A DNA stretch of 64,000 nucleotides from Agmasoma carcini (nom. nud.) (Eukaryota > Microsporidia > Thelohaniidae). Numbering within the stretch: the first letter of the stretch is position 1; every line of letters begins with the position of its first letter. The stretch is from the NCBI GenBank assembly GCA_029232285.1, contig JAOXFI010000005.1, forward strand, positions 124,001 to 188,000, given 5' to 3'. The translations under genes and the position numbers were made by a program. The notes under the pieces were generated by a model, which worked only from the letters and a program-made list of their open reading frames with translations, was not told the origin of the DNA and did not search any database. Shown here one piece after another: positions 10,671-20,232 of this stretch.

Positions 10671-11275
10671 TTGTATGCACATTTATATGCATATAAAACG
10701 CCAAATTGGTCATTTGTTGCGCAATTAAACATAAACGAAAATATTTATATTAAACTTAAAAGCTTTTTTTTATTGAAAGGATTGATGATATTGTTTGACA
10801 TAGAGATAAAATTAGAGGGATTGAGAGTTCAGTATAAATTTATGAAACTGCATGTTGAAGAAAGCTTTTAACCCCAAACTATGAAGACTGGATTACGGCT
10901 ACGAAATGGATTATTGGTACAATATGTGAAGTCACAAAAGAAATAAGACTTGAAGATTTACCACACAGGATAATTGAAACTTTTGATAATTTCATAAAAA
11001 TAACATAATGAAAGGCACCTTGATTAAAACGGATGAATTGTTATCTTATCCTGCAGCTGTTAAAAACTCTGAATATCGATATAGTATAATGAACCAAGTT
11101 AGGGTTTAAAAACAAAAGGAGAGAACATACGAATACTATAGAAAGTGTATGATCGAGTCTTAAAATTGAACTGAAATCAAAAAGAGGTGTATCGTATGAT
11201 AATTTAAGTAATTTTGTAAAAGAATATGAAATTGATGCATATCGTGAAGAAACAAAAACGGTCTTATTGTAATTA
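10671..11275 (+). mobile_element. Merlin (ISXO2-like) transposase remnant 1
   Basis: A broken coding region of an ISXO2-like DDE transposase. The clearest part translates as TNTIESV-stop-SSLKIELKSKRG, then SYDNLSNFVKEYEID. In the family this reads HTNTIES-W-S-x-LK; here the conserved Trp codon has become TGA. Upstream pieces fit the family in order: DWITATKWIIGTICE (the W-x-FG region) and KGTLIKTDELLSYPAAV (the second catalytic Asp region). The 66-codon open frame at 10671-10871 may be the amino-terminal part. It lies 100 bp from the Tc1 element on its left. Confidence 0.7.
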
Positions 11276-11424
11276 GTTATTTTTTAAAAAATTATTAAAA
11301 AGGTTTTTAATTTAAAACACCTAAGCTACTCATTTCACCCTGTTGGGTGAGTGGTTTGGATTTTATATAATAATATTTCCATAAAAATAAAGTGGTAAAA
11401 TATTTACCGGAGTTTTATAAAGGA

Positions 11425-11985
11425 ATCCCTAATATTTTGTGTATGAGCTGCAGTAACAAGGTCAATAAAATTATATTTATGATTTACTGTGTTGTAAGTA
11501 TGCCAATTTTCCTGTAATTTATAGATAATCGCACTATTATCGGAGTAAACAATCAGACTTTTAAAGCAAACTCGTTTTATTGTTAAATATGTTTAATTTT
11601 TCTATATTAGCATGTTCTTAATATACTTTAGCTAGTCTGTAAAAGGTGTTGTATATTCCGAAAAACTATAATATTTCTTTAGCAATTCTCCCTTGTTATT
11701 TTTGTAATTATTTTTACTTTCTTTGAGTTAGCATACTATATCGTTACCATTCATAATAATTTTATTTAGCTTAAATTATATTTTATTAATGGTTTTGTAA
11801 CTGATTCACATTAAACATACAGCTTTGTTGAATAAATCCTTCAAACCTCCCAAAACAGTGTTTAAACAATAAATAACGATTTTTGTTTAATGTACATGAA
11901 CTATTCATATATTTAAATGCTTTCCTGTTAATATTATTTTTGTATTTTACTAAAACACAAGTAAAATAGTAAGTTGAACAACATA
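11425..11985 (-). mobile_element. Merlin (ISXO2-like) transposase remnant 2
   Basis: On the minus strand the remnant gives SDNSAIIYKLQENW, then YNTVNHKYNFIDLVT and AAHTQNI. These match the ISXO2 pattern S/T-D, NH-x-x-x-F, HTQNIE. Near 11,950 a piece of the amino-terminal zinc region remains (VKYKNNINRKAFKYMNSSC). Many stops and shifts are present. Confidence 0.6.
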
Positions 11986-12374
11986 AATTTGTTGTAAAAT
12001 TTTAAATCAATTGAAATTGAAAAATGTATCATAGTTATCTATGAGTGTGTTGATTTATAAACAAAATATTTATTTGTAATATTAAAATTATATATTTATT
12101 ATATAATTGAATTTAGTAGACATTTTTACCGTTGATTCTAAAAATTATGACGCTAAACTCAAAAAAGCAAAATATACAAATTTTCATATAATTTACAATA
12201 AATTTATTCTTTTATGACATTAATAGATCTTCTCATTTACACTTATATTCGTAAAAAACGATGATTTATTGGTTCTACTTGAAATCATAGGCTTGAAAAA
12301 ATACTCGTGTACAAAACCGTTAGTCCTACAATTTCAAGGGGCGCAAATTTTAATGCTTTCACTCCGCTTTGGCT

Positions 12375-12790
12375 ACTATATACTCATACTTGTCAATGTT
12401 ATTTGTCATGACACCACTCTCTTTTCTGTATAAATGATTTAAATTATCATAAAAATCTCTTTATGTTGTTAATGTTGATTCTTTAATCATAAACAAAACC
12501 CACATTGTGATTTACTGTATTTTGGATTATTGAAGGTTTTCAATTGATAGATACCTTTCGGTTACTAAAATGTTCCAAACACCAATAAAATCAATTGAAA
12601 ATCTGATAAGATTAAATTTTTAGTTTTGATCCTTCTTTAGAAATAATTTTTTGATATTTGTATCATCAATTAAACCCAATCTAAATATTTTTGGTATTTC
12701 ATCAATAGTTGATGTAAGATTCATAATAATCCTTCGTCTACATAACAGTGTCTCATCTATCTTAAAACGTTCACAATAAAACAATTATCC
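12375..12790 (-). mobile_element. Merlin (ISXO2-like) transposase remnant 3
   Basis: The minus strand shows KIDETLLCRRR, which fits the first catalytic Asp region (QxDET), then LGLIDDTNIKK. Further on comes TVNHNVGFVYD followed by a stop, and NNIKRF, which correspond to the NHS-x-x-FV and HTQNIES blocks. The remnant is strongly decayed. Confidence 0.5.
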
Positions 12791-12871
12791 TTCAATATAT
12801 TCTAAAAATTAATAATATTATGTTATATGCAATTATAAATATTGGGTTGTAAAAACAAACTAAATTATCAT

Positions 12872-15163
12872 TTAATCGAAATTTTCCATCATTTTCGTCT
12901 TATGTTCAATCCATTCCTTATCAAATTCAGATGTGTTTAATTCTTCCTTTAGTGATATAAGAACATCATTTATACACAAATTTAAGTCAATATCTCCAAA
13001 TATAGACAATTTATCATTATAATCTTCAAGATTTACACTCTTAATTACATTAAAATCCCAATTTATAATCCTAACCTCGAAATTTTGATCAATATAAAAA
13101 TTCTCAAGCTTAAATTCTTTAAAAAATATTTTCTTTTCAACTAAAAAACTTATAATTTCAATTAACTTATAAAAATAATATTTTCTGATAAATTGATTAC
13201 CAAGCTCTACTGCTTTACTAAAATCATAAAAATATCTGAAAGATGTAAGAATATAACAAGAACCAGCTGTATAACAGATTTTGTAATCGTCTGAAACTTT
13301 ATCAGGAATACCAATCATCGTCTTATCAACAGGCATGAGTAAATTATGACTGGATTCAGTTGTTTGAGTAAAATCTGATTCTAAAGCCATCTTTATGGTG
13401 TATACAACACCTTTATCTATTTTAATCACCATGTGCACGTAGTTTTCAATGGTTAATTGTGCTTCTTCCTTTACTTCTCCAGATATTGGTAAAATACTGA
13501 TTCTTTCAGGAATTTTAATACGCTTGGCTTCTTCTTTCGATTCAAGGTTAGATAATAAGTCACATTCTTGTATTTGCATAATAGACTCTCTTTCGCTTTG
13601 ATGCTCCCCTATAAGTTTTGAATCAAAATTATATTCCTTGTAATTTGGTTCATTACTTTCATCAAAGTTATTTGAATCAATACCATTAACACTACACTTA
13701 TCCAATTCTACAATATCACTTTCTTCTTTTAGGTTACACAATTCTAGATTACTCTTCGTTAGTTCGTCAACAGTGATATTCCAATCAAACTTTTCGGCTG
13801 CTTCAATGCTGCTTGGCTCTATGTTTCCTTCGCTCAATTCAGTAACAGTAGATTTCCAATCCATAACTTCATTTTTTATCAATTCTTCAGGTTTTACATC
13901 ACCTTTGCTTAAAATGTCTACCTTTTCAGATTTTTCGGTTAATTTAGCAATTGTAGCTTCATCTTTAATATCATCTTGATTAAGCTTCACTTTAGATTCC
14001 ACGTCATTATCACAAACTTCAGTCTTCACCTCATCATACTCAATTACTGTGATTTTTTCATCTGTTTTGTTCATGATATTAACATCCACTTTTAGTTCAG
14101 TAGTAGTGATATTCTCTTTTGTTTTATCTGTTACGTTCATAACTTTTGATTTTACATTATCCTCATCATATTCAAGATCGGTGATTTTTTCATCAACATA
14201 ATCTTTCATTTCTGATTTATTAATTCCTTGATTTAACTCTACAATACTGCACCTATCATCAACATCATCTATCCTTTTTGATTCAAGGTCCCTGTGATTA
14301 AATTCCATATCAGTAATAATTTTCTCATCCTTCCCTTTGGATTCAAGGTTCTTTTGATCAAATTTTACAACAGTATCTTTCTTGTCCACACCATTCGCCT
14401 TTCTTAAGTCAGCATCTCCTTGATCTAAATTTATAACAGCGCTTCCATCACCAACAATATTTGTTTTAGCTGTTATTTCAGATTCTAAAGTGTTTTCACC
14501 TAATCTTACATTTATATCTTTCTCTTCCTGTTTACCTACCTTCATGGTAGTACTTTGGAGTTCTATTTTGGCCACGTCATCTTCAGATTGTTGTTTTATA
14601 ATTTCTTCCTTTTTGCTTAAATCAATAATTTTTATAAAAAAATCTTGGTTTTCATTTTCTTTAGTATTATTTCTCTTAATTTTTAACTTCAATATTTCAA
14701 AATCCAACTTCATCTTCAGATTTATATATTTAGGCTTGATATACTCATCATCCCATACTTTAACTTCATATTCATTCCATATCTTACCCAAACATTTGAT
14801 ATTTACAGGCTTCAAAGCTGATTCTAAATCACCCACTGCATATTTCCTTTCAAAATCACCGATGGAACGCAGTTCATCTTCTAGTTTCGATCTAGAAAAT
14901 ACCTTTTCTTTAATAGCCCTCTTGAGAATGTATTCAGATATCTCAATTTGATTTTTGGACCTAAAAAACCTTGAAAGCTCAATATGAACCCAATGATAAG
15001 CAGTGGATATATCTTTGTACATTAAGAATAACAATATCTGAGGATCTTTCGATTTTTGGTAGTAAGACTTCCATTTATATATATATGATGGATTATTCCT
15101 GAAAAATGGAATATCTACGTATTCAATCAATTCATTTTCCTCTTTTGATAGTAAATCAGACAT
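12872..15163 (-). CDS. BUB1: Spindle-checkpoint protein of the BUB1/MAD3 (BubR1) family
   Basis: The 763-residue protein begins with a Mad3/Bub1 homology region (about residues 10-140): NNPSYIYKWKSYY, then helical pairs with LLFLMYKDISTAYHW. Residues about 200-530 form a low-complexity tract of diverged units with the pattern ES-x-x-x-D-x-x-x-x-VxELxx. The C-terminal 170 residues resemble a kinase lobe: FFKEFKLENFYID sits where the catalytic loop HxDxKxxN belongs, and IINWDF where DFG belongs. The catalytic Asp of HRD appears to be missing, so it is probably a pseudokinase. Bub1/Mad3 proteins delay anaphase until kinetochores attach. The start follows AAAATTTTCC and ACCCTCCAAC. Confidence 0.82.
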   Translation of the reverse strand: MSDLLSKEENELIEYVDIPFFRNNPSYIYKWKSYYQKSKDPQILLFLMYKDISTAYHWVHIELSRFFRSKNQIEISEYILKRAIKEKVFSRSKLEDELRSIGDFERKYAVGDLESALKPVNIKCLGKIWNEYEVKVWDDEYIKPKYINLKMKLDFEILKLKIKRNNTKENENQDFFIKIIDLSKKEEIIKQQSEDDVAKIELQSTTMKVGKQEEKDINVRLGENTLESEITAKTNIVGDGSAVINLDQGDADLRKANGVDKKDTVVKFDQKNLESKGKDEKIITDMEFNHRDLESKRIDDVDDRCSIVELNQGINKSEMKDYVDEKITDLEYDEDNVKSKVMNVTDKTKENITTTELKVDVNIMNKTDEKITVIEYDEVKTEVCDNDVESKVKLNQDDIKDEATIAKLTEKSEKVDILSKGDVKPEELIKNEVMDWKSTVTELSEGNIEPSSIEAAEKFDWNITVDELTKSNLELCNLKEESDIVELDKCSVNGIDSNNFDESNEPNYKEYNFDSKLIGEHQSERESIMQIQECDLLSNLESKEEAKRIKIPERISILPISGEVKEEAQLTIENYVHMVIKIDKGVVYTIKMALESDFTQTTESSHNLLMPVDKTMIGIPDKVSDDYKICYTAGSCYILTSFRYFYDFSKAVELGNQFIRKYYFYKLIEIISFLVEKKIFFKEFKLENFYIDQNFEVRIINWDFNVIKSVNLEDYNDKLSIFGDIDLNLCINDVLISLKEELNTSEFDKEWIEHKTKMMENFD

Positions 15164-15272
15164 GTTGGAGGGTAAAAGGAAAATTTTAAATGAAAATTTT
15201 TTAGATTTACAAAAATAAGTTTAAATTAAAGCGCAAAACGAACAAAATATAACGTTTAAAAATAAAATTTTA

Positions 15273-16070
15273 TTACCATTTTCTTTCTGAATCAACTTGA
15301 GACCATTCACTCTCGTTCTGAGTCTCTACCCAGTTGGAGAACTGTGAAACTGATGCATTTCGATCCAACTTAGAATCCATAAAAGCATTGATATCTACTT
15401 GCTGAGCTTTGTCATCTTCTAATTCTTGCTTGATTGCTTCTAATTCAACAGCATGCCTCTGGAAGAACAATTCAACCTCAGACATATCTCTATCAAGTGA
15501 TTCACCAGTAATCATGTACTGGACAAGTCTTGAAAGGATAAAGAATGATGTACCAACAGCCTTAGCAGAACGAGTATTGGATGGGATGCAAACATCAACA
15601 AATTTAGGTTCAACACTAGAGTTAGAGAAAGCAATAACAAACACACCAATACCAGAGGCTTCTTGAATAGCCTGATAATCTGTTATTGGGTCAGAAACAA
15701 CGATAATCTTAGGTTCAACTGAGCCTCTCATTCTTATATTAGTTAAAGTACCAGGAACAAATCTACCTGTGCTGTGATTGCACTTAATTGCCTCGGCAAA
15801 CTTAGTGACTGGTTTAGCACCGACTGGTTTGGATGTAACGGCAAGAATCTGTTGCTTAGTTTGAATCTGGGCGGTTATAAATCTAGCAGCAAGTACCATT
15901 TTATCCCAATAAGAACGTAAATCAAAGACGTGAATGCCTTCGTTTCTTTGTCCGTAGACATATCTTTTCATCTTTTCAGAGACATCTCTACCACCTAAGT
16001 GTGAATTAGTTGCGATGCAAAGCTTTACGTATTGGCCAGGCATAGTGATTCCTTCACTTTCAATCTTCAT
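15273..16070 (-). CDS. RPS0: 40S ribosomal protein uS2 (RPSA/Rps0)
   Basis: The 265-residue protein matches eukaryotic uS2 along its length: LCIATNSHLGGRDVSEKMKRYVYGQR, in part, then DLRSYWDKMVLAARFI, AIKCNHSTGRFVPGTLTN and EPKIIVVSDP. The acidic tail ends ESEWSQVDSERKW. It is a structural protein of the small ribosomal subunit. The start is the ATG at 16070: an AAAATTT block and GCCCAT stand directly before it, favouring it over the internal Met ten codons later (MPGQY). The protein is 13 codons longer than a start at the MPGQ region would give. It lies 109 bp downstream of the BUB1-like gene start. Confidence 0.96.
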   Translation of the reverse strand: MKIESEGITMPGQYVKLCIATNSHLGGRDVSEKMKRYVYGQRNEGIHVFDLRSYWDKMVLAARFITAQIQTKQQILAVTSKPVGAKPVTKFAEAIKCNHSTGRFVPGTLTNIRMRGSVEPKIIVVSDPITDYQAIQEASGIGVFVIAFSNSSVEPKFVDVCIPSNTRSAKAVGTSFFILSRLVQYMITGESLDRDMSEVELFFQRHAVELEAIKQELEDDKAQQVDINAFMDSKLDRNASVSQFSNWVETQNESEWSQVDSERKW

Positions 16071-16354
16071 ATGGGCAAATTTTTATAAAAAATTTTAGTT
16101 GAAAAATTAACTATAGGAGTATTGAAAAAACAATAATCTTATTATCTTAGACTTAGTTCATAATATGATGTAAGATGGTAACTTAAACCCATAAAGTATA
16201 TGAAATGATAATATAACAACAATACTTGTGAATATGCTAGTGATGGAAATACCAATTAAATAAATGTAAATTCACCAAATCTGATATTAAAATAACACAC
16301 TGCTTCTTTATTTTCTTCTTAACAACCTCCAAATAAAGTTTAATATATTTAAAC

Positions 16355-16939
16355 TTATTTATTATTTATCATGAACTGACCGTTTATTAGTCTTTTACAT
16401 GTTTCTTTGTTGATCTTTAATTTAAGCTTAGGGATATACGGAGGCACAGTCATAGCTGATTTGATGATATTTCCTAGTGATCGTAATATTGTAAATAAAA
16501 TGGTTGATATTAAGAAATAACAGTAAAATATGATTAAATTGGTATAAATTATGGCAAAGAGGGCAAATAATAGACAGGCGAGTATTAATTGGTCACTTTC
16601 CATTTTAATTCTATCATATCTATTCTTAATAGGGTTGAAAGACTTAAAAGTGAGTAAATCAACAAGTTCTGACATTATAACTACATTTACTCTGTAGATC
16701 AGTCCAATTAACATCGAGCATACACTAGTTTGAATGTATATGTCAAAGGGAATATCGGCTTTAAGTATATGAAGGAATATATTTCCTAGATTCGTTTTAA
16801 TAATCGTGTTTTGCTTTAACCCCAAGGGTTGGTGTTGTATATAAATGATGGAACTACATTGTACTCTTAGAACAAACGGTTGTATCACAAATACAATCAA
16901 CAGGTCAAATATAGCCTCATACATCATAATAAGAAACAT
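16355..16939 (-). CDS. Multi-pass membrane protein, possibly TAPT1/Emp65-like
   Basis: The 194-residue protein has about four hydrophobic segments (residues 5-25, about 70-88, 117-140 and 140-155). The segment VVIMSELVDLLTFKSFNPIKNRYDRI resembles, in order and spacing, the SE-x-VD...K-x-FN region of the TAPT1/Emp65 membrane family of the endoplasmic reticulum. It is far shorter than those proteins, so it would be a reduced C-terminal version. The start follows AAATTTTAACC. Only 25 bp separate it from the stop of RPN8 on the same strand, so its whole start signal lies in that gap. Confidence 0.6.
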   Translation of the reverse strand: MFLIMMYEAIFDLLIVFVIQPFVLRVQCSSIIYIQHQPLGLKQNTIIKTNLGNIFLHILKADIPFDIYIQTSVCSMLIGLIYRVNVVIMSELVDLLTFKSFNPIKNRYDRIKMESDQLILACLLFALFAIIYTNLIIFYCYFLISTILFTILRSLGNIIKSAMTVPPYIPKLKLKINKETCKRLINGQFMINNK

Positions 16940-16964
16940 GGTTAAAATTTAAAAAAAAACAAAT

Positions 16965-17768
16965 TTAGGCAGAATTTTTATTAAGATTGCTTGTTGATTC
17001 TTCAAAAGAAGATCTGATAGCTCCAAAATTGTGTAATCTTACATCATTGTGTGAAATGAGTGTATTAACAAGCTCTGAAAAGTAAATTCCCTTCAAATCA
17101 ACTTCCTTTGTGATTTTAGGAACTGAATTTATAGTTTCTTGTATAGCAAATAAAATCTCCTCATCATGGCAATTATTGTTCAATTCATCATCTACGTAGT
17201 TGATTACATCTGTAAGACGTTGTTCATACACGGATAGTGAATTGTGTATGTCTGAGATGTGATCCTGCATTGATTTACCTGTCCCTTTCTTAATATTTCT
17301 TAAAAGATGTTCAATTCCCACCTCTTCAGTTTCTTCGGCTCCAATTTTTACCTTCTGATAAACAAAAGAATTATTTTGGAGTTTAAACATTTGAACTGGG
17401 AAAGCATCATCGTTGTTTTTTATGTCAATTATTGCCATCAATGGAGATTCGCAGTATTTAAGGAAGGTTTTGGTTATTTCCAAGTCAATTGAGTACATCT
17501 TTGGGCCTGTGTGATACCAACCCAGTATTTTCTCAGATGTGTTGACCTTTAGAAATAGTTCATACATATTTTGAAGGTAGGAGGAGTCTAAATAAAATAA
17601 ATCATTATTTTCTTCAAAAGGAACTGCAAAACTGTTTGTGATGTTAATAACCTCATGATCCTCAGATCCTAACAAGACTGCAACAACCCTGTTAGTGGAC
17701 ATACGCTTATAATGATCCACTGCAGAAAGAAGAACCATTGGTGAGATTGTAAGTCTTTTGTTTGACAT
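16965..17768 (-). CDS. RPN8: 26S proteasome regulatory subunit Rpn8 (MPN domain)
   Basis: The MPN domain begins SPMVLLSAVDHYKRM, continues VVAVLLGS, NSFAVPFEE, and has the Rpn8 signature GWYHTGP. Rpn8 pairs with the deubiquitinase Rpn11 in the proteasome lid and is itself inactive. I place the start at the ATG at 17768 (MSNKRLTISP), not at 17801. The motif AAATTTTTTAAAAATTCCCTCC, the start signal of this genome, stands directly before the 17768 ATG and would otherwise be coding. The resulting amino end also matches Rpn8 of other eukaryotes. The C-terminal half (residues 180-267) is helical, as in lid subunits. Confidence 0.93.
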   Translation of the reverse strand: MSNKRLTISPMVLLSAVDHYKRMSTNRVVAVLLGSEDHEVINITNSFAVPFEENNDLFYLDSSYLQNMYELFLKVNTSEKILGWYHTGPKMYSIDLEITKTFLKYCESPLMAIIDIKNNDDAFPVQMFKLQNNSFVYQKVKIGAEETEEVGIEHLLRNIKKGTGKSMQDHISDIHNSLSVYEQRLTDVINYVDDELNNNCHDEEILFAIQETINSVPKITKEVDLKGIYFSELVNTLISHNDVRLHNFGAIRSSFEESTSNLNKNSA

Positions 17769-17770
17769 GG

Positions 17771-17790
17771 AGGGAATTTTTAAAAAATTT
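17771..17790 (-). promoter_or_regulatory. AAATTTTTT/CCC start signal that fixes the RPN8 start
   Basis: On the minus strand this is AAATTTTTTAAAAATTCCCT, ending 2 nt before the ATG at 17768. It is the same two-part signal (AT palindrome plus CCC) found before other starts in the window, and it decides between two in-frame ATG codons. Confidence 0.7.
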
Positions 17791-17801
17791 AAGTTTGCCA
17801 T

Positions 17802-18924
17802 TAGACGAACGTTTATAAATTTATTAACCCAATATAATTACTTAATGAAAAGAATAACAATAATCGGGAACCATATTATCCTTTTACTTTTTTAAGAAGA
17901 TCAAAATTAATCACTATTTACCTAACAAAGGGGTTGAAGCTGATGCAGCATGTAGAAACACCAAAATTTGGAACACATCAACAGTAAAATTAAAGAAAAG
18001 AAAATGATAGTAATCATACACTTTAGTATTTTGATAAAAATGTAGTAAAAGCAAAATTTTATCCTCTATTAAACCATCTTGGATATGTGAGCAAAAACTT
18101 AAAAGCATCTAGCATAAGATACGGTTACAACTGTTTTAGGTTCCCTACGCACACCGGCAGGCTTATGTATTCAAAATCATGAAATGACTTTCTTTGTCAA
18201 TAATTTGAAGCGAAATCTATCTATTGTTAGTTAGAATGAACAAAGTATATATATCTCTTCGACTCTGATCACGTGATATTTAGACTCTTCACAAAGCCGG
18301 GCATTTAAAAATATCTTCAAAGAAATTATGAAATCTTTTTGGAGGTACACTCTAAATAATATGATGATCAAATTAAAAATAGATATTGATTGTATAAAAG
18401 TTAACATACGTATCAAAAATATCAAGTTGTTATAGAGTCTAGAGGTTGTAATGGAAGATAATTAAGTCAAGATATAAATAAATTGCTTAAATTTAACAAT
18501 TTTCTCATTTTTAAGCAAATATATAATAGATCCCATAAAAATATGATCCTTATTTTTATTGATATTATAGTTGGACCGCTACAAAAAAAAATTTCAAATA
18601 ATTGTATATTAAAATTCATACCTAGTAATATAATGTATTAGTTATACCATAAAACTATTTAACTAAGCAAATTATGTCCAATTTATATTTATTATTGCAT
18701 TTTAATATTGTTGGTATGTTCTTATTATTCAATATTTAATTAGTTATATTATGATTACCCTTAAAATCAATGTATATGTGTTTATACTCAGTTGATATGG
18801 TGCAATGTACTTTATTCTATATAAATAAAGCAACACTAGCATAGTCTATACGTATATTGCTAATTCTATTTGTTATTTTATAAAAACTAACTAACCCTTA
18901 TTAATATACAAAAATATTTTCCTC
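17802..18924. other. Intergenic desert with repeat copy B
   Basis: No intact gene. The minus-strand frames at 17914-18108 and 18231-18425 overlap the dispersed repeat and lack start signals, so I do not call them. The remainder is AT-rich spacer. Confidence 0.5.
17930..18250 (+). repeat. Unclassified dispersed repeat, copy B
   Basis: The best-preserved frame of the repeat family is read here on the + strand, about 18005-18170: YFDKNVVKAKFYPLLNHLGY, then IRYGYNCFRFPTHTGRLMYS. It aligns with the frame in copy C (YFNKKAAKHHPLLR, then IKYG). The shared DNA landmark is CATAAGATACGGTTACAACT at 18112-18131 and CGCACACCGGC downstream. Confidence 0.55.
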
Positions 18925-19836
18925 ATGTTTCTATCTAAACAGAGAGCCAGTTTTATCATTCACGCCGTTGGAATTTATGTTTTGTTTCTATTAAGTGGTG
19001 TTATCACCGAACAAATAGTAGTAATGAGATTTGATGGTCAAAGGTTCAACTATCCCATATTTTGCACTGCTTTACAATCTATTGGAGCCATTTTTTTATC
19101 AAAGCAGAATTTTAAAGGAATAAGCCCAAATTCAATTAAACTTGTTCTGATGCTCTCAATATTTAATCTATCTTCAACCATACTTTTTCAAAAGAGTCTA
19201 GATCATATGGACTATCTTTCTTCAATCATTACCAAATCTTGTAAGCTTCTTCCTATAACCTTCTTTAGTGTGGTTCTTCTTAAGAAAAAATACAATATTT
19301 TCTACTATTCAAAGATATTATTGGCAACCATAAGTGTCATTCTATTTGCTCTTTCCAAAAAAATATCTTTTAACCCAAAAAGTTTGCCTTTTATTTTAGG
19401 ATCATTGATCTTTGATGGCCTAATGAATTGTATGCAGGATTATATATTTAGTTCAACAAATATTAGTGCAAGTGCAATGATGTACTACACAAATGTATTT
19501 AAACTAGTATTTTCTGTAGCTTTGATGATCCTAAACAAGGAACTAAGCGCTTCGATCAATTTTATTCAAAAGCATCCAAATATTTTAATTTACTTATTAG
19601 CACATTCAAGTTTAGGATGTATAGGTCAGATTGTAATATATTCTATGATCAGAGAACATGGAAGTATGTCTATGAATATAGTTAACATGACACGCAAGAT
19701 TTTTGCTATTCTCATTTCTGTAATTATTTTCAAACATTCATTAAATATGATGCAGTGGATGGGAGTATGTGGTGTAATCGTTTCGATTCTCATAGGTGAG
19801 CTTATTCCTAAGAAATCGCTTAAATTCAAAAAATAA
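18925..19836 (+). CDS. HUT1: Nucleotide-sugar transporter, SLC35B/Hut1-like
   Basis: The 303-residue protein has about ten hydrophobic segments and no soluble domain, as expected of the UAA/EamA drug-metabolite superfamily. SLC35B-type landmarks are the amino-terminal SGVITEQIV (the GxxQE-like region), KSCKLLPITFFSVV (the K-S-x-K-x-x-P motif), and the late helix MTRKIFAILISVIIFKH followed by QWMGVCGVIVS. It would carry UDP-sugars, or ATP as SLC35B1 does, across the endoplasmic reticulum or Golgi membrane. The C-terminus is very basic (KKSLKFKK) and ends with a KxKK-like ER retrieval signal, which favours Hut1. The start follows AAATATTTTCCTC. Confidence 0.85.
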   Translation: MFLSKQRASFIIHAVGIYVLFLLSGVITEQIVVMRFDGQRFNYPIFCTALQSIGAIFLSKQNFKGISPNSIKLVLMLSIFNLSSTILFQKSLDHMDYLSSIITKSCKLLPITFFSVVLLKKKYNIFYYSKILLATISVILFALSKKISFNPKSLPFILGSLIFDGLMNCMQDYIFSSTNISASAMMYYTNVFKLVFSVALMILNKELSASINFIQKHPNILIYLLAHSSLGCIGQIVIYSMIREHGSMSMNIVNMTRKIFAILISVIIFKHSLNMMQWMGVCGVIVSILIGELIPKKSLKFKK

Positions 19837-20014
19837 AGAATTTTTGTTTTAGTGTTGAATTTTGATTAGGAATCAAATATTTATAAAGCCATAAATTATG
19901 CATTTACAACACATTTAATATTTATATTATGATAATTTTTAATAATCAACCTTAACACCATTGGTTATTTCACGTATTAAATTTAGAAATAAAAAATTTG
20001 ACAATTTTTTTATT

Positions 20015-20230
20015 ATGGCCAGAGCAACTTTTAAAATTCCTTGTTGTGAACCTAAAGTGGTTATGGAAGCGGTACAAATAGACTTTAATGACGGTGTGGA
20101 GTTTAAAGTAGACGAAAATCAGCTTTTAGTGATTATAGAAGCATCTGATCTTCATACTTTAACCAAAATATCTAATATTGTGATAGACAACATAAAACTA
20201 AGCATACAAACTACCGAAGCATTTAAATAA
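20015..20230 (+). CDS. PCC1: KEOPS/EKC complex subunit Pcc1
   Basis: The 71-residue protein has the compact Pcc1/CTAG fold pattern: an ATFKIPC strand, a helix with VVMEAVQID, a second strand pair ending LVIIEASDLHTLTKIS, and a C-terminal helix with SNIVIDNIKL. Pcc1 is the dimerising subunit of KEOPS, which makes t6A at position 37 of ANN-decoding tRNAs. I start it at the ATG at 20015 (MARATF), after AAAATTTGACAATTTTTTT; an upstream in-frame TTG gives an implausible basic extension. The stop is 2 bp from the end of the convergent gene at 20233-20727. Confidence 0.78.
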   Translation: MARATFKIPCCEPKVVMEAVQIDFNDGVEFKVDENQLLVIIEASDLHTLTKISNIVIDNIKLSIQTTEAFK

Positions 20231-20232
20231 AT

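Noticed and set aside
17769..17801. Longer RPN8 start at 17801
   Set aside because: The start signal would then be coding, and the extra residues (MANLNFLKIPS) are a translation of the motif itself.
17914..18425. Two minus-strand frames of 64 codons
   Set aside because: Both lie over the dispersed repeat, whose conserved frame is on the other strand, and neither has a start signal.
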